Source: Mesorhizobium sp. AR02 (lineage in GTDB: Bacteria > Pseudomonadota > Alphaproteobacteria > Rhizobiales > Rhizobiaceae). From it: 64,000 bases of DNA. Each line of letters begins with the position of its first letter. Positions within the stretch are counted from its first letter, which is position 1. The notes beneath the pieces were generated by a model that saw only the letters and a list, made by a program, of their open reading frames with translations, was not told the DNA's origin and searched no databases. Positions 33,740-43,277 of the stretch are shown one piece after another. A program made the position numbers and the translations under genes. The stretch spans positions 6,592,001 to 6,656,000 of the forward strand of contig NZ_CP080531.1 in assembly GCF_024746835.1 (NCBI RefSeq). The letters run 5' to 3'.

Positions 33740-34561
33740 TCAGCGTTTCAGGTGGATGGTGATCCGGCGCTCGATCCATTCGATCGCATGGCGCAACAAC
33801 TCGACCATCACAAGGTACACCAGGGCGACCCAGATATAGGCCTGGATGTCGAAGGAATTGGCGAAGGCGAGTTTTGCATTGCCCATCAGGTCATAGACGG
33901 TGATGATGGCGACGATTGCCGAAGCTTTGACCATCAGGATCAGCTCATTGCCGTAAGGCCGCAAGGCGACGATCAGGGCTTGCGGCAGGATGATCTTGCG
34001 CAGCGTCTGCAGTTTGTGCAGGCCGAGCGAGGCAGCCCCTTCCCATTGGCCCCTCGGCACGCTTTCGATGGCGCCGCGCAGGATCTCGGCCTGGTAGGCG
34101 GCGGTGTTGAGCGCAAAGGCGAAGACGCCGCAGTTGAAGGCGTCCTTGAAAAAATCCCAGAGCCCGATCATCTGGAGTTCCGGTCTGAACGACCCCAACC
34201 CGTAATAGACCAGAAACGTCTGAACCAGCAGCGGCGTGCCCCGGAAGAAATAGACGTAACAATAGGCAAGACCGGACAGGATCCGGTTCCTGGACATACG
34301 CCCATAAGCAACAGGCACCGACAGGACGGCGCCAAGCACCATCGAGATGGCGACAAGCGACAGGGTGACGCCAAGTCCGCGCAGATAGGCCGGCGCATAT
34401 TTGCCGAAGAAGGGTGCGTTCCAGGCAAAGAAGAGGTAGGCGACGATGCCGAGGCCAAAGCCTATCCACAGGCAGACCAGCGCATAGCCGACGATTCGCC
34501 TTCGCGGCCAACCGCGGGCTCGCGGTGGTGGCCGTTCGACCATGGTGGCTGTGGCGCTCAT
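33740..34561 (-). CDS. Polar amino-acid ABC transporter permease (second subunit)
   Basis: A 273-residue HisM/OccM-type permease. The start MSATATMVERPP overlaps the stop of the other permease by 4 bp (ATGA), which fixes it. It has about six helices after a polar N-terminus and the EAA loop near residue 200 (REILRGAIESVPRGQWEGAA). It forms the membrane channel with the other permease. No ATP-binding subunit gene lies in this cluster, so the ATPase must be encoded elsewhere. Confidence 0.9.
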   Translation of the reverse strand: MSATATMVERPPPRARGWPRRRIVGYALVCLWIGFGLGIVAYLFFAWNAPFFGKYAPAYLRGLGVTLSLVAISMVLGAVLSVPVAYGRMSRNRILSGLAYCYVYFFRGTPLLVQTFLVYYGLGSFRPELQMIGLWDFFKDAFNCGVFAFALNTAAYQAEILRGAIESVPRGQWEGAASLGLHKLQTLRKIILPQALIVALRPYGNELILMVKASAIVAIITVYDLMGNAKLAFANSFDIQAYIWVALVYLVMVELLRHAIEWIERRITIHLKR

Positions 34562-35277
34562 CGTTGTGCCTCCCGTTTGCCAAGCGAGCGCAAAATGGCG
34601 CTGGTGGCGAAGGATGACACGACGGCCAGACCGAGAAAGACGAGCGCCGCCACGCCGTAAAACAGGAAGGAATGCTTGGTCACGCGAGCGGCGACGCCAG
34701 CATTGCGCAACGTCTCCGCGAGACCGACGACCGACACCAGAGAGGTGTCCTTCAACAGGCTGAGCCAGCAATTCTCGAGGCCGGGAAACGCAATGCGCAA
34801 CAGCTGCGGCACGATCACCTTGCGCATGGTGAGCCCGTAGGAAAGACCGATGGCATAGCCACCCTCATACTGGCCTTTCGGAATGGCGCGGAAGGCCGAC
34901 AGGAAAACCTCGCTGGCGTAGGATGAGAAGATCAGCGCGAGCACGATCATGCCGGCGACGAAGCTGTTGACATCGATGGTCGCTTCGGGGCGGAAATATC
35001 GGATGAGGTGCTGCAGCAGGATCGGCATGCCGAAGAAGAACAGGAAAAGCGTCACCAGCTCCGGCAGGCCGCGAAACACCGTGGTGTAGATATTGGCGGC
35101 GAGGCGCAGCGAGGGCTCTTCGGATTGCTTGCCGAGCGCAATGAAAAAGCCAATCGTCAGACCAATCGGAAGCGTCGCCAGCGCGAGCAGAACCGTTACA
35201 ATGACGCCATAGGCAATATCGTCACTCCAGCCATCAGGTCCCCAACTGAGAAGTGTCCATATGCTTTGGGCTGGCAT
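34558..35277 (-). CDS. Polar amino-acid ABC transporter permease (first subunit)
   Basis: A 239-residue HisQ/ArtQ-type permease. It shows the conserved signature FRGLPELVTLFLFFFGMPIL and the EAA-type loop FLSAFRAIPKGQYEGGYAIG. The gene is separated from the binding-protein gene by a strong hairpin and overlaps the other permease by 4 bp. Together they import a polar amino acid, probably basic or an opine, judging by the family. Confidence 0.9.
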   Translation of the reverse strand: MPAQSIWTLLSWGPDGWSDDIAYGVIVTVLLALATLPIGLTIGFFIALGKQSEEPSLRLAANIYTTVFRGLPELVTLFLFFFGMPILLQHLIRYFRPEATIDVNSFVAGMIVLALIFSSYASEVFLSAFRAIPKGQYEGGYAIGLSYGLTMRKVIVPQLLRIAFPGLENCWLSLLKDTSLVSVVGLAETLRNAGVAARVTKHSFLFYGVAALVFLGLAVVSSFATSAILRSLGKREAQR

Positions 35278-35317
35278 TGACGGATCTTATCTCCACGGCA
35301 TTTCCGAGACGAATAGA

Positions 35318-35346
35318 AAGACGGCGGGGAATTTCCCCGCCGTCTT
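35318..35346 (-). terminator. Intercistronic hairpin between binding protein and permeases
   Basis: A perfect 13-bp stem, AAGACGGCGGGGA-ATT-TCCCCGCCGTCTT, sits 11 bp past the binding-protein stop and before the first permease. Such hairpins partly stop transcription or protect the 3' end, giving more binding protein than permease. Confidence 0.75.
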
Positions 35347-35357
35347 GATCTTGTCTA

Positions 35358-36143
35358 TCAGGACTCGGCGCCGTAGACGTCGAACTTGAAGTACTTGTCG
35401 TTGATTTCCTTGTATTTTCCATTGGCGCGGATGGCGTCGATGGCCTCATTGAGCTTGTTGACCAGGTCGGTCTCGCCCTTGCGAACGGCAATGCCGGCGC
35501 CCGGCCCGAAGATCTCGACCGGTTGCGGCGACGGCTGGCCGAGAATCTTGCAGCAGGCGCCATCAGGCGAATCCAGCCACTGCTGCAGCACGACAATATC
35601 GTCCTCGATGGCGTCGAGACGACCATTGGCAAGATCAGCCTGCTCCTCGGGGCTGCTCGGATAGCCCTTCACGGTGCTGTCGGTGTAGGTCTTCGAGGCA
35701 TAGTTGAAATGGGTGGTCGTCGTGGCGACACCGATGGTCTTGCCGGCGAGATCTGCCTTGGTCACGCCCTTCAGCGTCGAATCTTTCGGCACGGCGAGCG
35801 CCGACGGCGTGTTGTAGTATTTATGCGAGAAGTCGACCTTCTCCTTGCGTTCCGGCGTGATCGACATCGAAGCGACGATGGCGTCGAACTTGCCGGCCTG
35901 AAGCGCCGGGATGATGCCGTCCCAATCCTGGGCGACGAAGGTGCACTTGACCTTCATCTGATCGCAAAGCGCCTGGGCGATGTCGATGTCGAAGCCGACG
36001 AGCTTGCCGTCGGAGGTCAGGTTGTTGAAAGGGGGATAGGCGCCTTCGGTGCCGATCCGCAGGGTCTTCTCCTGGGCCTGGGCGACGCCGAGCGTCAGCA
36101 GCGCAGCCGATGCGGCGAGCGCGATACGCAGTGCAATACGCAT
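35358..36143 (-). CDS. Periplasmic amino-acid-binding protein (ABC importer)
   Basis: A 261-residue family 3 solute-binding protein. The start MRIALRIALAASAALLTLGV gives a signal peptide ending at AQAQ near residue 24; a longer open frame upstream adds 33 unrelated residues. The mature protein has the motif LRIGTEGAYPPFNNLTSDGK and GFDIDIAQALCDQM, which fits lysine/arginine/ornithine or opine binding proteins. Three Cys (two adjacent in ACCKILG) may form a disulphide. It is first of the three-gene importer operon. Confidence 0.92.
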   Translation of the reverse strand: MRIALRIALAASAALLTLGVAQAQEKTLRIGTEGAYPPFNNLTSDGKLVGFDIDIAQALCDQMKVKCTFVAQDWDGIIPALQAGKFDAIVASMSITPERKEKVDFSHKYYNTPSALAVPKDSTLKGVTKADLAGKTIGVATTTTHFNYASKTYTDSTVKGYPSSPEEQADLANGRLDAIEDDIVVLQQWLDSPDGACCKILGQPSPQPVEIFGPGAGIAVRKGETDLVNKLNEAIDAIRANGKYKEINDKYFKFDVYGAES

Positions 36144-36302
36144 GATAGTCCTCTCTTTATGGTCCCGGCCGTCGTTCCGAAACGGCTCTGTGGGGCGGTG
36201 CTTTTTGACCGCCCGCTGAGGCGATACTCCCACTCTTTCCAAGAAAAAAGCAACTGCAAAACCACCGAAATCGGTAATGGGGTTCTGCCGTTAGGTTAGT
36301 TC

Positions 36303-36806
36303 TCAAGCAACGAGGCCGGTGGTGCGCTCGATGAAGTCGACTATCGATTTTACGTCGTCGAGGTCGAATACCGGCAGGCTCTCGTCGGTGACGGCGAAGT
36401 CCGCGGCGATGGCGACAATATTGGGATCGCCCGCTGAAAGCGGCGTCCGCTCCTTCGCCTCCAGGCGCCGGGTTTCGATCTTGCGGTGGGATTCGCGCTT
36501 GTAGCCTTCCACCAGCACGATGTCGCATAGGGCGAGCCGCGAGAGGATCCCCTCCAGCGGCGGCTCATCCTCGCCACGCAATTCGTGCATCAGCGCCCAG
36601 CGATTGCCGGACACGATCGCCACCTCGGTGGCGCCGGCCTGCCGATGGCGGAAGCTGTCGGCGCCCGGCTTGTCGATGTCGAAATCATGATGGGCATGCT
36701 TGACGGTCGAGACCTTCCAGCCGCGCCGCACAAGCTCGGCGACCAGCTTTTCGGTCAGTGTGGTCTTGCCGGAGTTTTTCCAGCCGGTGATGCCGAAGAT
36801 GTTCAT
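36303..36806 (-). CDS. mobB: Molybdopterin-guanine dinucleotide biosynthesis protein B
   Basis: A 167-residue GTP-binding accessory protein for Mo-bis-MGD cofactor synthesis. The P-loop is GITGWKNSGKTTLTEKLVAE (residues 5-24), with KVSTVKHAHHDFDIDKPGAD and ILVEGYKRE also typical. It overlaps mobA by 4 bp (ATGA), giving translational coupling. Confidence 0.92.
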   Translation of the reverse strand: MNIFGITGWKNSGKTTLTEKLVAELVRRGWKVSTVKHAHHDFDIDKPGADSFRHRQAGATEVAIVSGNRWALMHELRGEDEPPLEGILSRLALCDIVLVEGYKRESHRKIETRRLEAKERTPLSAGDPNIVAIAADFAVTDESLPVFDLDDVKSIVDFIERTTGLVA

Positions 36807-37429
36807 GGTGTCATGCTCTGCAACAGGCGCCCGGCTTGGGCAAGGTCGTCCGGCACATTGATGTTGAAGAAAGGATCGAGCCCCGCCGATTGCAGGACCG
36901 GGAATTCCACCTCGACATGGCCGTGGCGCTCGATGAAGGTCGAAACCCGCCTGTTGTCCTCATCGACCAGGAAATGCCACAAGGCGTCGCGGCAATCGGT
37001 CGGCCACAGCGCGAAGGTCGGGTGCCGCCGGCCGGCCGAGGAAGCGACGGCTATCGAACCGGGATGTTGGCCGGCCGCAGCCGCCAGGCGGTCGACGAGA
37101 TCAAGCGGCAGGAAGGGCGTGTCGCCGGCAGCGGTAACGATTGCCTTGCAAGGCGTGCCGGCAGCGGCCCATTCGAGGCCTGTCAGAATGCCGGCGAGCG
37201 GCCCGGCAAAGCCTTCGACGCTGTCGGCAAGCACGGGCAACCCGAAACGGGCAAAGCGCTCGGGATCGCCATTGGCGCTCAGCGCCAGGGTTTCGATCTG
37301 CGGGGCAAAGCGCGACAGGACCTGGTCAAGCACGCTGCCGCCGCCAAGCGGCAACAAGCTCTTGTCGCCGCCTCCCATCCGCCTTGACTGGCCACCGGCC
37401 AGAATGATCCCTGCTATATGTCGCCTCAT
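36803..37429 (-). CDS. mobA: Molybdenum cofactor guanylyltransferase
   Basis: A 208-residue nucleotidyltransferase that adds GMP to molybdopterin, forming the MGD cofactor. The N-terminal signature GIILAGGQSRRMGGGDKSLL is present in full; ALSANGDPERF and TPFLPLDLVDRLA carry further active-site elements. It lies 44 bp behind the EamA exporter and overlaps mobB. moaA for an early step of the same pathway is about 2 kb upstream on the same strand. Confidence 0.93.
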   Translation of the reverse strand: MRRHIAGIILAGGQSRRMGGGDKSLLPLGGGSVLDQVLSRFAPQIETLALSANGDPERFARFGLPVLADSVEGFAGPLAGILTGLEWAAAGTPCKAIVTAAGDTPFLPLDLVDRLAAAAGQHPGSIAVASSAGRRHPTFALWPTDCRDALWHFLVDEDNRRVSTFIERHGHVEVEFPVLQSAGLDPFFNINVPDDLAQAGRLLQSMTP

Positions 37430-37472
37430 GCATCGAGCCTGTACGCCAGCCGCTGGAAATCACAAGGCCCGG

Positions 37473-38393
37473 CTACATTCCATCCGGCGCCATGGCCGGC
37501 CCGGTGGTTTCGGCGACGATCCTTCGCCGGCCGACCACCCGCTCGCGATAGAGCGCATAGAGACCCGAGCCGACGACGATTGTTGCGCCGACGATCATCG
37601 GCATGTCCGGTATGTCGCCGAAGACGATCAAGCCAAGCAGGATGGACCAGAGGAGCGCCGTGTAGCGGAACGGCGCGATGAAGGAGATTTCGCCCGAGCG
37701 CATCGCCATGATGATGAACTGATAGCCGATGAGCACGAGCACCGCCGCCAGCGCCAGCAGCATCGTGCTCTTGCCGGTCATCGGCGTCCAGCCACCCATC
37801 GGCGACAACAGCACCGCGCCGACAACGGTCATTGCCAGTGCGGTGGCGGTCGAGACCAGCATCGTCGGTATGGTCTGGGGGATGCGCTTGGTGGCGAGAT
37901 CACGCACGGTGCAGCATGCGACGCTGGCCAGCGCCCAAAGGGAATATAGGCTGAAGCCGTCGAAGCCCGGCCGGACGATGACCATCACGCCGGCAAAACC
38001 GATGGCGATCGCCAGCCAGCGCCGCCAGCCGACCGCTTCGCCGAAAAACAGCGCGGCACCCATCGTCACCGCCAGCGGCAGCGCCTGAAGAACGGCTGAC
38101 ACACTGCCGATCGGCAAATGGGCAAGCGCCACCAGGAAGGACACGGTGCCGCCTGCTTCGCCCAGGACGCGGATTGCCACCAGCGGCTGCAGCATCAGGC
38201 GCGGCCGCAAAAGCGCGCCACGCTGCCAGGCCAGCAGGCCGACGAAGAGCGAGGCAAATGCCCCTCTGATCAGCATGACCTGCGCCATGTTCATCGATTG
38301 CGAAGAGTATTTGGTGATGGCGTCGTTGAGCGTGAAGCCAACCATCGCCACCATCATGAACAACGCGCCGCGAAGATTTGGTGAAAGGGGCAA
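37473..38393 (-). CDS. EamA/DMT family transporter
   Basis: A 306-residue exporter of the drug/metabolite transporter superfamily with ten predicted helices in two EamA repeats (NLRGALFMMVAMVGFTLNDA begins the first). The start is put at a TTG (38391-38393), where the conserved MPLSPNLRGALF sequence begins; no ATG gives this N-terminus, the next ATG being inside helix 1. Typical members of this rhizobial type have this very N-terminus. The substrate is unknown; mobA and mobB lie directly downstream. Confidence 0.82.
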   Translation of the reverse strand: MPLSPNLRGALFMMVAMVGFTLNDAITKYSSQSMNMAQVMLIRGAFASLFVGLLAWQRGALLRPRLMLQPLVAIRVLGEAGGTVSFLVALAHLPIGSVSAVLQALPLAVTMGAALFFGEAVGWRRWLAIAIGFAGVMVIVRPGFDGFSLYSLWALASVACCTVRDLATKRIPQTIPTMLVSTATALAMTVVGAVLLSPMGGWTPMTGKSTMLLALAAVLVLIGYQFIIMAMRSGEISFIAPFRYTALLWSILLGLIVFGDIPDMPMIVGATIVVGSGLYALYRERVVGRRRIVAETTGPAMAPDGM

Positions 38394-38527
38394 GACATCT
38401 ACCGGTTGCTTGGGCAAGCAAGCCTGTAACAGCCCGCCGCGAAACAGCAATGGCAAAGGGCTGGGCCAGGACCGGGCCATCCGGCATCGCCGGCGTGAAA
38501 TCACGTCCTGAATTCGGCACGAATCTG

Positions 38528-38553
38528 TCCGGGAGGCGGCTCCGCCTCCCGGA
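38528..38553. terminator. 12-bp hairpin between secreted protein and EamA gene
   Basis: TCCGGGAGGCGG-CT-CCGCCTCCCGGA is a perfect palindrome, 22 bp past the stop of the small secreted-protein gene. No T-run follows on either side, so it is a stable 3' structure and only possibly a terminator. Confidence 0.55.
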
Positions 38554-38575
38554 AGCTGTACAGCCTCGGCGATGT

Positions 38576-38935
38576 CTATTTCTTCGGCGTCAGTATCTCG
38601 GTGCCGTTGCCTTCCTTGCCGGCGATGGTCCACAGACCATGCAGCGACCCGTCATCCTCGACCTTGTAGACGACGAGGCCGATATCCTTGCCCATCACAT
38701 AGCCCGCGGAGAATGCGTCGTCGTTGCGCATGCAGATGCCGTCCGAGGATGAACCACCCGTCTCCCAGTGGATCGTGCAGGTCGTCCCGCTGGTCAGCGT
38801 GATGGTGGCTTCGCCGCCATAGGCCGAGCCATCGAAGTTGGTGCCGGCGACGGTATAGGTGCCGCCGATCGACTGGGCCGCCGCGGGCAGGGCCGTGAAG
38901 CCAAGCAATGCAAGAGAAAGAATGAGTTTGCGCAT
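38576..38935 (-). CDS. Small secreted protein, unknown function
   Basis: A 119-residue protein with a signal peptide (MRKLILSLALLGFTALPAAA, cleavage near AQS). The mature domain (about 98 residues) has GGTYTVAGTNFDGSAYGGEA, CTIHWETGGSSSDGICMRND with two Cys, and DGSLHGLWTIAGKEGNGTE, like the small periplasmic beta-barrel proteins annotated only as hypothetical in rhizobia. It stands alone with its own hairpin downstream. Confidence 0.75.
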   Translation of the reverse strand: MRKLILSLALLGFTALPAAAQSIGGTYTVAGTNFDGSAYGGEATITLTSGTTCTIHWETGGSSSDGICMRNDDAFSAGYVMGKDIGLVVYKVEDDGSLHGLWTIAGKEGNGTEILTPKK

Positions 38936-39054
38936 GACGTGTCCCCCTATCAGCGAAGAGCCGCTTCGGACGAAAGGCTAGGCCGGAACAAGCTGGCCGT
39001 AAATCCGGCGGCGGTAGGCGAACAAGACTTTTTCTGGGGTGTGATCCGAAATAC

Positions 39055-39528
39055 TCACTGTCCCTTGAGACTGTCGGCAATGGCGCCGACGAGCGGGTCG
39101 TATTTTGCCTTCAGGGCCGGCGGATACTCGATCCAGACCGTGCGGATGACGCCATCCCTGCCGAACAGGCGCCGCTCGTAAAAGATCTTTCCATCCTTCA
39201 TGCCCGACAGCACCGCCCAGTTCTTGCCGACCTTGCTGTAGGTGACGGTGTAGCCAGGTTCCTTGCTTGCCCTTTCATCGGCGACAAAGCCTTTCGGCGT
39301 GTCGTCGTCGACGTTGAGGATGCCGGAGCAGGTCAGGCTGGCGCCATCCGCGCTCAGCCAAACCTGTCCGTCGCCATTGTCGGGTTCAGGCTGACGATCG
39401 GTGAAAATCTCGTCGGGAAAGGTGCAGACCGTGCCGAAGCGCTCGTTCACATAGGTGGAAGGTGCGGCGGCGGCACTGGTCGCCGCAATGATAACGACAG
39501 TTGCCAGGAACGAAGAATGTCGCCGCAT
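39055..39528 (-). CDS. Secreted protein of unknown function
   Basis: A 157-residue protein with a signal peptide (MRRHSSFLATVVIIAATSAA). The mature part has FGTVCTFPDEIFTDRQPEPD and GYTVTYSKVGKNWAVLSGMK, then YERRLFGRDGVIRTVWIEYP, a pattern common in alphaproteobacterial hypothetical periplasmic proteins. An ATG 39 bp further upstream exists but would weaken the signal peptide. It lies just after moaA on the same strand. Confidence 0.72.
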   Translation of the reverse strand: MRRHSSFLATVVIIAATSAAAAPSTYVNERFGTVCTFPDEIFTDRQPEPDNGDGQVWLSADGASLTCSGILNVDDDTPKGFVADERASKEPGYTVTYSKVGKNWAVLSGMKDGKIFYERRLFGRDGVIRTVWIEYPPALKAKYDPLVGAIADSLKGQ

Positions 39529-39582
39529 GCTCGCCTCGAAGCCAATAGAGCCAGAGCGATGTTGCATGAATTTTCGAAAAAA

Positions 39583-40578
39583 TCAGCCGCCAGTGACGCT
39601 CATATGCCGTGACACCGATGGACGGCTGGTACGGCGGTCGATGATGAAGTCATGGCCTTTCGGCTTGCGGCCGATGGCCTCGTCGATCGCGTCGGCGACC
39701 AGCTCATTGCCTTCGGACGCGCGCAAGGGCGCGCGCAGGTCGGCCGCATCTTCCTGGCCGAGGCACATATAGAGCGTGCCGGTGCAGGTCAGCCGGACGC
39801 GGTTGCAGCTTTCGCAGAAATTATGCGTCATCGGCGTGATGAAGCCGAGCTTGCCGCCGGTCTCGGCGACGTGGACATAGCGGGCAGGGCCGCCGGTCTT
39901 GAGGGGAATGTCGGTCAGCGTGAACTGGCGCTCCAGCGAAGCGCGCAGCAGCGACAGCGGCAGATACTGGTCGGTGCGGTCGGCGTCGATCTCACCCATC
40001 GGCATGGTTTCGATGACGGTGAGGTCCATGCCGCGGCCATGCGCCCAGCGCATCATGTCGGGCAGTTCGGCGTCGTTGAAATCCTTCAGTGCCACCGCGT
40101 TGAGCTTGACCTTTAGCCCGGCCGCCTGAGCGGCATCGATGCCATCCATGACCTTGCCGAGGTGACCCCAGCGGGTGATCTGGTGGAACTTGTCGGCGTC
40201 GAGCGTGTCGAGCGAGACGTTGATGCGCTTGACGCCGCAATCGGCGAGTTCGGCGGCGAAGCGCGACAGCTGCGACCCGTTGGTGGTCAGCGTCAGTTCC
40301 TCCAGCGCGCCGCTCTCGAGGTGGCGCGACAGCTGGCGCACCAGATGCATGATGTTCTTGCGCACCAGCGGCTCACCGCCAGTGAGGCGCAGCCTTTTGA
40401 CACCTTTTTCTATGAAGACGGTGCAGAGCCGGTCCAGCTCTTCCAGCGACAGCAGGTCCTTCTTCGGCAGGAAGGTCATGTCCTCGGCCATGCAATAGGT
40501 GCAACGAAAATCGCAGCGGTCGGTGACCGACACGCGCAGGTAATTGATCGTGCGACCGAAGGGGTCGATCATGTCCAT
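39583..40578 (-). CDS. moaA: GTP 3',8-cyclase
   Basis: A 331-residue radical SAM enzyme that, with MoaC, converts GTP to cyclic pyranopterin monophosphate. The N-terminal cluster motif is [20 protein letters not shown], the C-terminal cluster motif is [20 protein letters not shown], and the essential Gly-Gly C-terminus (SVTGG) is intact. The start gives [20 protein letters not shown], the usual N-terminus. Other early genes (moaC, moeA) are not nearby; mobA and mobB are 2-3 kb downstream. Confidence 0.96.
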   Translation of the reverse strand: MDMIDPFGRTINYLRVSVTDRCDFRCTYCMAEDMTFLPKKDLLSLEELDRLCTVFIEKGVKRLRLTGGEPLVRKNIMHLVRQLSRHLESGALEELTLTTNGSQLSRFAAELADCGVKRINVSLDTLDADKFHQITRWGHLGKVMDGIDAAQAAGLKVKLNAVALKDFNDAELPDMMRWAHGRGMDLTVIETMPMGEIDADRTDQYLPLSLLRASLERQFTLTDIPLKTGGPARYVHVAETGGKLGFITPMTHNFCESCNRVRLTCTGTLYMCLGQEDAADLRAPLRASEGNELVADAIDEAIGRKPKGHDFIIDRRTSRPSVSRHMSVTGG

Positions 40579-40772
40579 GCTTCAAGCGCTTCCCGTGAGG
40601 CGGCTTCGTTATATACTGCTATGTGATACGAAGCGGCCGGCCATTCAAGATACCGCGTCTCGATCTTTGGTAACATCCCGGAGCCGACACCGTGTGTCGG
40701 TCGGCATCATCAGGACTTTTCCCCTTTCGCGAAGCGGCGTAGGGAAGGGCAATCGATACGGGATCAAACAGC

Positions 40773-41126
40773 ATGACCGCACCAAAAGAACTCAGGGTCT
40801 CCAAGGACCGCAAACTGCTGTCGGTCACCTTTCCCAATCACCAGCCATTCGAACTGCCGGCGGAGTTGTTGCGCGTTGCCTCGCCATCGGCCGAGGTGCA
40901 GGGTCATTCACCCGACCAGCGGGTGACGGTTCCTGGCAAGCGCAATGTGGCCATCCTGAAGATCGAGCCGGTCGGCAACTATGCGGTGCGCATCACCTTC
41001 GATGATTTCCATGACACCGGCATTTTCACCTGGAAGTACCTGCACACGCTCGGCCACGAGAAGGATGAGCGCTGGAATGCCTATCTGGCGGAGCTTGCGG
41101 AAAAAGGCTTGAGCCGGGAGCGTTAG
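40773..41126 (+). CDS. DUF971 protein (gamma-butyrobetaine hydroxylase-like N-terminal domain)
   Basis: A 117-residue stand-alone DUF971 protein. It has the core VSKDRKLLSVTFPNHQPFEL, IEPVGNYAVRITFDDFHDTG and FTWKYLHTLG. The domain also opens gamma-butyrobetaine hydroxylases, and stand-alone members are thought to act in iron-sulphur cluster transfer. Function here is unproven. Confidence 0.87.
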   Translation: MTAPKELRVSKDRKLLSVTFPNHQPFELPAELLRVASPSAEVQGHSPDQRVTVPGKRNVAILKIEPVGNYAVRITFDDFHDTGIFTWKYLHTLGHEKDERWNAYLAELAEKGLSRER

Positions 41127-41150
41127 AGCGATTCACGAAGTCGACGAGAT

Positions 41151-41172
41151 TCCCGATTTGTCGATATCGGGA
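41151..41172 (+). terminator. Possible terminator after the DUF971 gene
   Basis: TCCCGAT-TTGTCGAT-ATCGGGA is a 7-bp stem 25 bp behind the stop codon. T-run is weak (TTTC). The rest of 41127-41409 shows no further feature. Confidence 0.35.
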
Positions 41173-41409
41173 TTTCAAGGCGATGGCTGGAAGGCAGGCC
41201 GACGCGTCGGACGGAACGCTGCATAGTTGAAGGCGCTCGCTCCCGTCGTGCTGCTGCGCGTATGCGCAACGAGGTTTCGAGACCGGGCGCCGATTAACCC
41301 AGACATTCAAAGAGACTAGGGTGCGTGCAGGTAAATTCTTCGTTACCCTGTGTTTTGTTTTACGGCAATGTAATACTTTCTTAAAGACGCTAGCCTTGGG
41401 AGGGGTACT

Positions 41410-43035
41410 ATGGCTGTCAAAACGCACATCGTTCTTCGTGGAAGTAAACGAGCAAAGGACCCGGATGCAAGACGGGTCGGCGAAATCGATCCCAAGCAAA
41501 GGATCTCGGTCACCATCGGCCTTTCCGGCCCCAAGCTTCCAGATTCGAGCGACTATATTGACCAAACTTTGACGCCTGCGGAGTTGGCGGAGAAATTTGG
41601 AGCCCGAAAGCAGGATGCCGAGAAGGTCGCGACATCGCTCAGGAAATATGGCCTTGCAGTGGACTCAGTTTCGCTGGCGACACGCAGCATGACCGTTAGC
41701 GGAACGGCAGCTGCCATGGAGGCGGCCTTCAAGCCTGGCTTGGCCATAATGCGGTCGCCGGACCAGGGCGAGTATCGTGGCAGGCAAGGCACGCTGCAGA
41801 TCCCAGCCGAACTCAAGGGCATTGTAACGGGCATTTTTGGACTCGATCAGAGGCAGATGGCGCGTCGCAAATCACCGGCCGCCGCAGCGATCCCCGATGC
41901 AACCCTTCTTCCGTTGAAGCCGACAGATATCGAACGGCGCTACAACTTTCCCCCGGGCGATGGTGCGGGCCAGAGCATCGCAATCGCCGAGTTCGGTGGT
42001 GGCTATTTCGCTGACGATTTGATCGCCTACTGTGGCAAGTTCAAACGGCCAGTGGCCAACGTTCAAACCGTACCTGTCGATGCTCCCGCCTATACCCTGC
42101 AGCAGATTCTTGCGCTACCTCCGAAGAAGCGAAAGGAGCAGTTGGACACCAGTATCGAGGTGATGATGGATGTCGAGATCATCGCCGGTTTGTGCCCCAA
42201 AGCGAATATTTCTGTTTATTTTTCGACCTTTGATCAGGGTGGGTGGGTGGACCTCCTCAACGCAGTAATTACCGCGAATCCGGCCGTGCTGTCGATTAGT
42301 TGGGGACTCGCCGAAGACGACAGTGGTTGGTCGGCAAATGCAATCAACGCCATTGCCGATAGGTTGAACGCGGCTCGGCTGCTGGGCATCACCGTATGCG
42401 TCTCGTCGGGAGACGACGGTTCGGGTGACCAGATCGACGACGGCAATGCACATGTCGACTTTCCTGCCTGCAGCCCGTTCGTGTTGGGGGTAGGTGGGAC
42501 TATGTTGAAGGCTGCGGGCGCCGACGTGAAAGAGGTAACTTGGTGGGAAACGCCAGGTCGCAGGACCAACAGTGGCGGTGGCGCGACGGGAGGCGGCGTG
42601 AGTACGCTTTTCCCTCGCCCAGCTTGGCAAGATGTTCACGTCGTTTCTCTGAACCATGGCAGCATCGATGGCCGAGTGGTGCCCGATGTGTCGGCGCTGG
42701 CGGGAGAGCCATTCTATGACCTGATATTCCTTGGAAAACCGCAGCCGAGTGGCGGCACCAGTGCGTCTGCGCCACTGTGGGCAGCGCTGATCGCGCGAAT
42801 CTATACCCAGTTGCCGCAAAGCAAACGGCATCGTTTCCTGACCCCAATGCTTTACAAGAACGGCGAAACGGGCAAGCCTATCGGCAAGATTTCCTCGCGC
42901 GATGTTGCCTCAGGCAACAATACGTCCAATCCCCAACCGGGCAAGGGTTACAAGGCCGGGCCTGGGTTCGACGCCGTCACAGGTTGGGGAGTCCCTGATG
43001 GCGTCAGTCTTCTAAATTCGTTGCAGGCAATCTGA
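41410..43035 (+). CDS. S53 family serine-carboxyl peptidase (sedolisin/kumamolisin-like)
   Basis: A 541-residue peptidase with an activation-type pro-domain (residues 1 to about 165, with YIDQTLTPAELAEKFGARKQ) and a subtilisin-like catalytic domain. The S53 residues are all visible: Glu250 and Asp254 in SIEVMMDVEIIAGLCP, Asp335 in VSSGDDGSGD and nucleophile Ser451 in SGGTSASAPLWAAL. The calcium-site region GFDAVTGWGVPDGVSLL closes the domain. These enzymes work at acid pH. No N-terminal signal peptide is seen, unusual for S53, so export by another route or an intracellular role is possible. Confidence 0.9.
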   Translation: MAVKTHIVLRGSKRAKDPDARRVGEIDPKQRISVTIGLSGPKLPDSSDYIDQTLTPAELAEKFGARKQDAEKVATSLRKYGLAVDSVSLATRSMTVSGTAAAMEAAFKPGLAIMRSPDQGEYRGRQGTLQIPAELKGIVTGIFGLDQRQMARRKSPAAAAIPDATLLPLKPTDIERRYNFPPGDGAGQSIAIAEFGGGYFADDLIAYCGKFKRPVANVQTVPVDAPAYTLQQILALPPKKRKEQLDTSIEVMMDVEIIAGLCPKANISVYFSTFDQGGWVDLLNAVITANPAVLSISWGLAEDDSGWSANAINAIADRLNAARLLGITVCVSSGDDGSGDQIDDGNAHVDFPACSPFVLGVGGTMLKAAGADVKEVTWWETPGRRTNSGGGATGGGVSTLFPRPAWQDVHVVSLNHGSIDGRVVPDVSALAGEPFYDLIFLGKPQPSGGTSASAPLWAALIARIYTQLPQSKRHRFLTPMLYKNGETGKPIGKISSRDVASGNNTSNPQPGKGYKAGPGFDAVTGWGVPDGVSLLNSLQAI

Positions 43036-43277
43036 CCAGCGGCTTTCCTTGCGTGACAGTCGGTTGTTCTCAGGATGGCGTTTCGGTGAATGCGCAATGT
43101 CGCTTGCGGCAGATGGCTCGCTTTGGGTAAGCCGTGATGGCAAGGAAGGCGTTGCGTGCGGGATGCCGTCAATCGCAAAATTCTCCGCCTAACTCGTCGC
43201 CGTCGCCAAACGTCATGGATGTCGTCAAAACGTCATCGATGTGGAGTAGCGCCGACAAAGGTTCGGAGACGAAAAAG

